8,952 nucleotides of DNA. Source: Bacteroidales bacterium (lineage in GTDB: Bacteria > Bacteroidota > Bacteroidia > Bacteroidales > Muribaculaceae). Shown one piece after another: positions 1-6,042 of this stretch (positions within the stretch are counted from its first letter, which is position 1; each line of letters starts with the position of its first letter). The translations under genes were made by a program, and so were the position numbers. A model generated the notes under the pieces. That model had not been told where the DNA came from. It made no database searches and saw only the letters and a program-made list of their open reading frames with translations. The stretch lies in NCBI GenBank assembly GCA_014800105.1, contig JAAVGQ010000150.1, forward strand, positions 1 to 8,952, given 5' to 3'.

Positions 1-45
1 ATAGTTTAGTTTTTATTATAACAATCGAGAATGGACTTAGAGTGG

Positions 46-53
46 CAAAGATA
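46..53 (-). promoter_or_regulatory. Possible divergent -7 box facing left
   Basis: Read on the minus strand this is TATCTTTG, a full match to the Bacteroidetes -7 consensus TAnnTTTG. No TTTG lies 19-21 bases upstream of it, so the -33 half is missing or degenerate. The minus strand below it is A/T rich to the window edge, like a leader, so a gene could begin just left of position 1. This rests on eight bases and is weak. Confidence 0.25.
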
Positions 54-61
54 GGAATTAT

Positions 62-93
62 TTTGCCGTTTACATGCTAATTTAGTAGTTTTG
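62..93 (+). promoter_or_regulatory. Bacteroidetes-type promoter for the rRNA methyltransferase gene
   Basis: TTTG at 62-65 and TAGTTTTG at 86-93 match the -33 (TTTG) and -7 (TAnnTTTG) elements read by the Bacteroidetes primary sigma factor. The 20-base spacing falls in the usual range. Transcription would start near position 100, giving a leader of roughly 37 bases before the ATG at 137. The leader is A rich (a seven-A run at 124-130) and has no Shine-Dalgarno motif, as is usual in this phylum. Confidence 0.65.
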
Positions 94-136
94 TACTAAG
101 AATTAAAACATTAGCGCATCACTAAAAAAATAGTAA

Positions 137-1516
137 ATGGAAATTTCATCTCGTTTCAAGACTCTCGTTAATGACCTCGAAGTTCTCGAACCCGGCGTTA
201 AAGGATTGATTGATGCCCTTGAAAACAGCATGCCGGTTGTTTCAGTGAGGCTCAACAAGAGAAAGAACGAGGCTGGCGCAACATCCGATTTACAAAAAGC
301 TTTAGGAGCAAAGAAAAACGTCCAATGGTGTGAACACGGATACATTCTTGAGGAGCGCCCGGCCTTTACATTTGACCCCGCATTGCATCAAGGAAAGTAC
401 TATGTTCAGGATGCGTCATCAATGTTTATCAGTCACGTTATCAAATCACTCAACCTTGATAAAGAGGTTATCTACCTTGATGCATGCGCCGCCCCGGGCG
501 GGAAAACTACAACCGCAATCGATTCCCTCCCTGACGGGTCGCTTGTAGTAGCCAATGAATGGGATTATCGACGTGCTGAAATACTCAAGGAGAACATTAT
601 GAAATGGGGGTATCCTGGCGTTGTTGTGAGCCGTGGTGATACTGCTAAATTCCGAAAACTCCGTGACACATTCGACATCATTGCGGCTGACGTACCATGC
701 TCAGGCGAGGGAATGATGAGAAAAGATGCTGATGCTGTCAACCAATGGTCACCGGGACTCGTGGAAGAGTGTGCCGAGCGCCAGCGTGAAATTATAGACA
801 ACCTGTGGCCCGCGCTGAAACCGGGCGGCTTCATGATTTACAGTACCTGCACATTTAATCGCACCGAAAACGAGGAGATGCTTGATTATATCGTCGAGAA
901 TTACGAAGCTGAAATCGTGCCCGTGCCCGTTGAAGAGTTTACCGGTATAATAAATGGAATAAATACCGAATATCCCTGTTATCGATTTATGCCCCATCAG
1001 GTTGAAGGTGAGGGCCTTTTCATGGCTCTCATTCGAAAACCGGGCAATTACAGCGAACGGAGCGAAAAGAAACGGGCGCCCAAACAGTCCCATAAAAATT
1101 CAATAAAATTGCCCGAATGGTTCCCTGCTGAAATGACTCCACGCATTGACGGCGATACACTTTATGCAATTCCCACGCAGTGGAACGCAATCGTTGACAA
1201 ACTCTCATCACAGCTTGACACCATTCTCACGGGCACTGAAGTTGCTACAATCAAAGGAAAGGACCTCATCCCTTCACAATCTCTTGCAATGTCAATAGCT
1301 CTGGATTGCTCAAAAATCCCTAATGTTGAAGTTGACAGACTGACGGCACTAAAATATCTGCACCGTGATGTCATATCCTTGCCCGATGACACTCCAAAGG
1401 GGTATGTGCTTATCACATACCAGGGCTCACCATTGGGCTGGATTAAAAACATTGGAAATCGTTCAAACAATCTTTATCCCACCGCGTGGCGAATTCTCAA
1501 GCAGATTCCTGAATAA
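137..1516 (+). CDS. rsmF: 16S rRNA (cytosine-C5) methyltransferase, RsmF/NOL1-NOP2-Sun family
   Basis: This enzyme transfers a methyl group from S-adenosylmethionine to carbon 5 of a cytosine in 16S rRNA; E. coli RsmF acts on C1407, and some bacterial homologues modify several sites. The 459 residues carry the family landmarks in order. The N-terminal RNA-contacting region spans about 1-110. The SAM-binding motif DACAAPGGKTT is at 115-125. Motif IV, DVPCSGEG, is at 185-192 with Cys188, and motif VI, YSTCTF, is at 235-240 with Cys238. The two cysteines are the usual pair for catalysis and product release. A basic linker (about 301-325) leads to an RsmF-type C-terminal domain, where GSPLGWIKNIGNR (430-442) matches the PUA-like end typical of RsmF. 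Length is normal for the RsmF branch. The ATG follows an A-rich leader and a good promoter. The exact target base is inferred. RsmB is the alternative, but the C-terminal PUA-like part favours RsmF. Confidence 0.92.
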   Translation: MEISSRFKTLVNDLEVLEPGVKGLIDALENSMPVVSVRLNKRKNEAGATSDLQKALGAKKNVQWCEHGYILEERPAFTFDPALHQGKYYVQDASSMFISHVIKSLNLDKEVIYLDACAAPGGKTTTAIDSLPDGSLVVANEWDYRRAEILKENIMKWGYPGVVVSRGDTAKFRKLRDTFDIIAADVPCSGEGMMRKDADAVNQWSPGLVEECAERQREIIDNLWPALKPGGFMIYSTCTFNRTENEEMLDYIVENYEAEIVPVPVEEFTGIINGINTEYPCYRFMPHQVEGEGLFMALIRKPGNYSERSEKKRAPKQSHKNSIKLPEWFPAEMTPRIDGDTLYAIPTQWNAIVDKLSSQLDTILTGTEVATIKGKDLIPSQSLAMSIALDCSKIPNVEVDRLTALKYLHRDVISLPDDTPKGYVLITYQGSPLGWIKNIGNRSNNLYPTAWRILKQIPE

Positions 1517-1523
1517 ATCAGGA
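1507..1523. other. Small palindrome spanning both convergent stop codons
   Basis: TCCTGA (1507-1512) and TCAGGA (1518-1523) are perfect inverted arms around the five-base loop ATAAA. The TAA stop of the methyltransferase (1514-1516) lies in the loop, and the TGA stop of the opposing gene (1518-1520, minus strand) lies in the right arm. There is no T run on either side, so it is not a convincing intrinsic terminator. It is the only hairpin I see at this junction and may be accidental. Confidence 0.3.
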
Positions 1524-3923
1524 TTCGTAAGGCACGATCTCAAATGCCATCCACCCTTCTCTTTCCGGGTTATAAACTGCACAGGCTTTTACGTAAGCAT
1601 CCTTCAGTGACTCATCGACGATTGTCGCAGGAACCTCAGAGTCGCCTACATGCCATTCGCCATTAGCAAAGCGCTTCAATGGAGCTGATATTACCCGCAC
1701 GGCGTTACAATCACCCGGGTCAATCGCCTCAGTTACGCTAAAAATCACTCTCCCCGTGCTATCTGTCTCATAATAATACAGATCCACGATCTCCCCTATT
1801 TCAAAATTACGATTCAATGAAGCAGGAATTATTCCGTTTTCTCCCCCTGCACCGCACGTGTACTTTACACCTGGAAGCAATTCATATACCGCTGCTGTCA
1901 TCCTGTTGAATTTACTACGGGCGTCAACGACATTTACCGGTTCAGGCATTACGGCATGCCAGCCGAATCCTTCGCGGCGATAAATACTTACTTCATAGCA
2001 ACGCCCGGCAACAGTATTGCCTTTACACGGAATATCCTCAGATGTTCCGGCACATACCACTCTACCCGCTTCAATACATATTGCCATTCGCTTTTTCAAA
2101 GCATCGTATGGTTTTCCGCCACATGCCCGAGCCATCACAACGGTCTCTCCCTCACACTTGATTTCAAGATTGCTTCCCGGGATAAGGCGTTCCAACAAGG
2201 GCCATTCTAACGCAGATACAGTCAGCTCCTGAACGGTATCACTAACTATAAGATTTTCTCCTTCAACAAAGAGCACTGAGAATTTACGAACAGGCAATTC
2301 GCCATAGATAAAGTCTAGAGCATCTGCTGCCAGGGCATGATAGAGTTGTTCATTAGCCAATCGCGGATACGCATTATCAGGAATCACATTCTTGATTGCA
2401 CCGTAAACGGGCAACGGCTCAGCCGCCGTTGAAGTACAGAATGAACTATATTCAGTCAATAGTCCGGCTGACTCGCAGTCCCTCCCGATGAAATGTAACT
2501 CACGTGCAAGATAGAGTTTCAACTGAGCCTTGTCCTCTTCAGGAAGGTTATTGCGCGACAGTGCAAGGGCAAAAAGTGACGCTTTGAGGCTATGGTCCTT
2601 GACCATGTCAGCATATTCGGTCCAGAAAGCCGCGGAACAGCCTGTTTTTCGCGCCATCAGGCCATACTCAGCCAAAGCCAAGTCAGGGCGGTCAAGCATA
2701 GAAATTATGCCCGCTCTGCGCCTTCTGAGCAATTCATCACCCGGCTGGGGCGAAAGTCTTATGATAGTATCGACTGAGGCGAGCAATTGATTGAGAAGAT
2801 AAGAATAACGCGGTATATCATTCCCGGCAATATTGCAGCAGCGCCTCAGAGCACGGTTTACGAGCGAGATTTTTGTACCGCCGGCACGCGTTGACTTCGT
2901 TTCAAAATCAGCTTTCATAAAGTTTTCGCTCCCCCAGTTTATGAAAAACTCGGGAAATCGCCACTCATTCTCCCCCTCCATTTTCAGTAGAGCCATCTCA
3001 AGCATTCTTGAATGCTGGCGACAGGGAACATGCAACGATGCATGGCGGGCGTAAAGCGAAAGCAATTCACATCCACGATTATTATTTCCCTCCTTGAAAT
3101 TCCTATCGACGAGCCGAGCAAACGCTCCACGCAATATCTCCATCCTATCACTGTCATTACCGTGGACGCGGGCTAAAAGGTCAGGCATCATATCGACATC
3201 ATCACTATCAAGCAGAATTTCAAAAACCGCTACCGCAAGAGAAAGCTTGCCCTCAGGATCACGAACATCTTCAGCACGGAAATTTGAGGGATCCCACATC
3301 TTTACAAATCGGCCGAATTTAAATTCAGGGAACTTTCGGGCCATTCTCACAGCCTGTCTCATGACAAGTGAATAAAGCCGTGAAGGTTTCTGCAACGGTA
3401 AGGACAGGAACTCAGCGAGTAACTTTCGTGACACCGTTGAATCATCCTGAGCCGCCGCTACACGCAGATAACGGGACAGGATGGTACCGAACATAGGCAG
3501 GAGGCGAATGTCAGCATTTTGAGCATTTAAAAAGGCTTTAGCTTGCTCGTAAGCTTCCTGTTCACGACCGGAGCTTACTGAAAGGCTCTCGAATTTAGCC
3601 AGCTCGCTATAACCGGGAAGTGATTTCCTCACGAGTTCATTATGACGCTCCCCCAGCTCGCCACGGCGCGTGGTGAGCTGAGGGAGTAATTCTGATATTC
3701 TTTCAGTAATGCGGGGCAGGATTGATGTAACGCCACTTTCAAGGCATTCCATTTCGAGCCTAAGGTAGACTTCAACGAGGGCTTCAATGAGTTCATCATT
3801 GTCACCGTCAGTTGAAAGAGCTTCTTCCCCTTCACGACGTGCTTCCTGTAACCGGCCTTCGTCAAGTAACTGTTGAATTACCTGAGCTGGTGTAACCTGT
3901 CGGCGGTTATTAAATGGGAACAC
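1518..3923 (-). CDS. Uncharacterised helical-repeat protein with beta-rich C-terminus, operon partner of DUF349 protein
   Basis: I do not recognise a named family. The 801 residues show no signal peptide or membrane segment, so the protein is probably cytoplasmic. Residues 1 to about 540 look alpha-helical and TPR-like (for example the pair of helices near 12-58). Inside this part a block recurs: FPEF at 198-201 with W210, F215 and D219, and again FPEF at 323-326 with W330, F335 and D339, each followed by Ser-Leu (228-229, 353-354). Residues from about 545 to 801 are rich in short beta-like stretches, perhaps OB or S1-like folds. Two of these share a pattern ending REG..W (650-655, and REGW at 788-791). 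The start is GTG at 3923: an in-frame stop lies at 3951-3953 and the next Met is only at residue 58. It begins 14 bases after the DUF349 gene stops, so the two should share a transcript. The stop is one base from the opposing methyltransferase stop. An RNA- or ribosome-related role is only a guess from the fold impression and the partner. Confidence 0.85.
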   Translation of the reverse strand: MFPFNNRRQVTPAQVIQQLLDEGRLQEARREGEEALSTDGDNDELIEALVEVYLRLEMECLESGVTSILPRITERISELLPQLTTRRGELGERHNELVRKSLPGYSELAKFESLSVSSGREQEAYEQAKAFLNAQNADIRLLPMFGTILSRYLRVAAAQDDSTVSRKLLAEFLSLPLQKPSRLYSLVMRQAVRMARKFPEFKFGRFVKMWDPSNFRAEDVRDPEGKLSLAVAVFEILLDSDDVDMMPDLLARVHGNDSDRMEILRGAFARLVDRNFKEGNNNRGCELLSLYARHASLHVPCRQHSRMLEMALLKMEGENEWRFPEFFINWGSENFMKADFETKSTRAGGTKISLVNRALRRCCNIAGNDIPRYSYLLNQLLASVDTIIRLSPQPGDELLRRRRAGIISMLDRPDLALAEYGLMARKTGCSAAFWTEYADMVKDHSLKASLFALALSRNNLPEEDKAQLKLYLARELHFIGRDCESAGLLTEYSSFCTSTAAEPLPVYGAIKNVIPDNAYPRLANEQLYHALAADALDFIYGELPVRKFSVLFVEGENLIVSDTVQELTVSALEWPLLERLIPGSNLEIKCEGETVVMARACGGKPYDALKKRMAICIEAGRVVCAGTSEDIPCKGNTVAGRCYEVSIYRREGFGWHAVMPEPVNVVDARSKFNRMTAAVYELLPGVKYTCGAGGENGIIPASLNRNFEIGEIVDLYYYETDSTGRVIFSVTEAIDPGDCNAVRVISAPLKRFANGEWHVGDSEVPATIVDESLKDAYVKACAVYNPEREGWMAFEIVPYES

Positions 3924-3937
3924 GCTTGACAGTTTAA

Positions 3938-5797
3938 TCAGAGTTTCTCGTCAAGAAGTGCTACTTTAGCGAGAAGCGTCTCGATATCCTTCTTGATACC
4001 CTCGATGCGACGTTCCATGTCAGCAATCATTGCGTTGCCCTGGCGGCTCTTGGTAGTAAAGAAACCAAGGTTGTTCTCGCAGGTCTTAAGCTCGGCACAT
4101 TTTGCTTCGTAAGCACGCATGAGGCGTTCTCGTTCACGTCCTATCTTGTTAGCGTCGTTGCCAATCTCAGCCATAGTGTTCTCGAAGCGTGCCATAGAGC
4201 GGCTTGAGCGTGAGAGCTTGAACTTATCGCGGAGTGCATTGACAGCTGCACGGTATTCATCATAGATCTTATCCTTTTCACGGAAAGGAACATGCCCGGC
4301 CTCGCGCCAGCGGTTGTCAGCGTCGCGAAGGAGTTCGATAACCTCCTTTTCAGTGCTGTTTTCATCCACTTGCTTGAGCTCGGCGATGATAGCCTGTTTA
4401 GCCTTTAGAGCTGCCTGTTCAGCATGGCGAGACTCGTTGAGATCCTTCTTGCGCTGTTCAAAGAAATAGTCGCAGGCTGCCTGGAAACGTGTCCACACGG
4501 CATCGCTCTGCTTTTTGGGAACGGCACCGATGGTTTTCCATTTTTTCTGCATTTCAGTGAGCTTGTCAGCAGTCTTTTTCCATTCCCTGCTGTCCTTGAG
4601 AGCCTCAGCTTTCTCGCAGAGTTCAATCTTCATCTCAAGGTTTCGCGCCATCTTGTCCTTAGTTTCCTTGTAGAACTCGCCTTTAGCGGTGAAGAAGCGG
4701 TCACATGCAGCACGGAAACGGGCAAAGAGCTTGTTGTTATTCTTGCGCGAGGCGTAACCGAGTTTCTTCCATTCCTCCTGAGCGCCGAGGATGAGAGCGG
4801 TGAGATCATCCCAGTCCTTGAAGCTTACAGCCTTCTCAAGGTCAATTGACTCTACACGCTCGCAGAGGGCTGTCTTAGCATCCTCATTCTGCTGTTCGCG
4901 AGCCTTGCGCTCTTCAAAGAATGCCTGATATTTTTTATTGATTACAGCTGAAGCGTCCTTGAAACGGGTCCAGATCTCTTCTCTGATTTCTTTTGCCACG
5001 GGGCCGGTATCACGCCATGACTCGTGAAGGTCCTGAAGGCGACGGAAGGCAAGGACAATATCGTTCTCGCCGGCAAGACGTTCAGCTTCCTCGCAGAGGA
5101 GGGTCTTAGCCTGTAGATTCTTGCTGAAGTCATAGTCTCGAAGCTCCTTATTGACACGATACTGGTCATAGAACTTTTCAATTGCTTCCTGATAGCGTTT
5201 CCACTGGGCGGTAGCCTCAGTTGCGGGAACCTCGCCAATCTCCTTAAATTGCTGCTGTAATTCGCGGAAACGGGGGAATTCACGGTTAACATTGTCAGTG
5301 TCCTGAGACATCTCAAGTAGCTGGTCGATGATAGCCTCCCGCTGCTTGAAATTAGCCTGACGCTTCTCCTCAAGCGCTGCAATATGAGCAGCCTTCTTGT
5401 CCTTAATTGTATTGAGGAGCTGGAGGAACTCAGCGTCAGCCTCATTAGCGACGGGCTGGTCATCACCCTCAGCGGGGGTACCCTCAGCAATCGCTGCTTC
5501 ACGGCGGCCCTTGTGCTCAGCTATGCGCAACGCGTGGAACTGCTGTTTAAGATAAGTAACTTCATCACGTTGAACTTCATTGGCCTCCTTGGCGGCAAGA
5601 GCGCGGGCAGCTTCGAGAGCTTCCTCGACGGTTGCATAAACAGGTCTGACTTTTGAGTCAGACTCTTCCGGGCCATTCTCAACTACAGTTTCAACAGTTT
5701 CTTTAATCTCGCACACAGGTTCTGCAACCTGATTCTCAGTAGGGGTTAAGTCCTGATTGGTTTGAGCGTCAATCATTGACTCGTCACGCATTTCCAT
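3938..5797 (-). CDS. DUF349 repeat protein (five repeats, C-terminal coiled coil)
   Basis: The 619-residue protein opens with an acidic, low-complexity segment (1 to about 60) and a helical linker. Five DUF349 units of about 75 residues follow, near 150-225, 227-301, 305-378, 386-455 and 459-530. Each unit shows the family signature of a tryptophan or equivalent before G.VP-like residues, then an aromatic/F helix: for example W420, GAVP (424-427), W435 and F438 in unit 4, and W497 and GHVP (501-504) in unit 5. Residues about 535-619 are charged heptad-like helix, probably a coiled coil. DUF349 has no assigned biochemical function that I can state. The protein looks soluble and cytoplasmic. 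I chose the ATG at 5797 because it follows an A/T-rich leader and lies downstream of a full -7 box at 5860-5867. An in-frame ATG at 5893 would add 32 residues of non-DUF349 sequence and lies upstream of that promoter box. Lys codons are mostly AAG, unlike the methyltransferase gene. The unknown 801-residue protein follows in the same operon. Confidence 0.88.
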   Translation of the reverse strand: MEMRDESMIDAQTNQDLTPTENQVAEPVCEIKETVETVVENGPEESDSKVRPVYATVEEALEAARALAAKEANEVQRDEVTYLKQQFHALRIAEHKGRREAAIAEGTPAEGDDQPVANEADAEFLQLLNTIKDKKAAHIAALEEKRQANFKQREAIIDQLLEMSQDTDNVNREFPRFRELQQQFKEIGEVPATEATAQWKRYQEAIEKFYDQYRVNKELRDYDFSKNLQAKTLLCEEAERLAGENDIVLAFRRLQDLHESWRDTGPVAKEIREEIWTRFKDASAVINKKYQAFFEERKAREQQNEDAKTALCERVESIDLEKAVSFKDWDDLTALILGAQEEWKKLGYASRKNNNKLFARFRAACDRFFTAKGEFYKETKDKMARNLEMKIELCEKAEALKDSREWKKTADKLTEMQKKWKTIGAVPKKQSDAVWTRFQAACDYFFEQRKKDLNESRHAEQAALKAKQAIIAELKQVDENSTEKEVIELLRDADNRWREAGHVPFREKDKIYDEYRAAVNALRDKFKLSRSSRSMARFENTMAEIGNDANKIGRERERLMRAYEAKCAELKTCENNLGFFTTKSRQGNAMIADMERRIEGIKKDIETLLAKVALLDEKL

Positions 5798-5827
5798 GTT
5801 ATAAAAATTACTAAAGGTACATAATAG

Positions 5828-5849
5828 GTTCACCCACACGGGAGTGAAC
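5828..5849 (-). promoter_or_regulatory. Stem-loop in the 5' leader of the DUF349 operon
   Basis: On the minus strand GTTCAC and GTGAAC form perfect six-base arms. Two more C-G pairs can form inside after a one-base bulge, leaving a loop of about five bases. It sits about 31 bases before the chosen ATG and just downstream of the proposed -7 box, so it would fall in the untranslated leader. It could affect transcript stability or translation, or act at DNA level as a dyad operator. No function is shown by the sequence. Confidence 0.35.
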
Positions 5850-5859
5850 GTCATCGCGT

Positions 5860-5867
5860 CAAATTTA
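5860..5867 (-). promoter_or_regulatory. Putative -7 box for the DUF349 operon
   Basis: Read on the minus strand this is TAAATTTG, a full match to TAnnTTTG. The expected TTTG 19-21 bases upstream is not present; the bases there read near GGTT, so the -33 half is poor. A start site near 5854 would give a leader of about 57 bases to the ATG at 5797. A second, weaker candidate, TACCTTTA, lies closer to the gene. Confidence 0.4.
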
Positions 5868-5989
5868 GTGAAACTTTTTGATTTATGAACCATTTCCTCC
5901 CAAAAATTTCATTTTTCCTTCCTGTTCCCTCTTTTTCCTGAAGATTATGGAAGGGAAATACCCGGAATCACGTTCACTACAAGGCATAA

Positions 5990-6023
5990 AAAAACCGCCG
6001 CTTCATGCGAGGCGGCGGTTTTT
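5990..6023 (-). terminator. Strong intrinsic terminator after the LRR gene
   Basis: A 12-base perfect inverted repeat (5990-6001 with 6012-6023, core CCGCCGC/GCGGCGG flanked by A and T runs) is extended by three inner pairs, one of them a G-U wobble in the RNA, around the loop ATGC. On the minus strand the GC-rich stem is followed by seven T residues. It starts 19 bases past the TGA stop of the LRR gene. The A and T runs on both sides make it potentially bidirectional, but no + strand gene ends here. It separates the LRR transcript from the DUF349 promoter. Confidence 0.92.
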
Positions 6024-6042
6024 ATTATGAGATGATCAACGA

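Noticed and set aside
4424..4849. 141-residue hydrophobic-looking frame on the + strand
   Set aside because: It lies fully antisense to the DUF349 repeats, whose family signature is clear in the other frame.
4942..5502. 186-residue Ser/Arg/Leu-rich frame on the minus strand
   Set aside because: It is an out-of-frame reading of the DUF349 gene with low-complexity composition and no family features.
5969..5980. ACGTTCACT near 5970 resembles part of the leader stem-loop
   Set aside because: A nine-base similarity in opposite orientation is too short to treat as a repeated operator without comparison to relatives.
5905..5985. Imperfect inverted repeat TTCCCT/AGGGAA with a loop of about 20 bases
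   Set aside because: The arms are short and the loop long, with no extension or T run; it is expected by chance in this pyrimidine-rich stretch.
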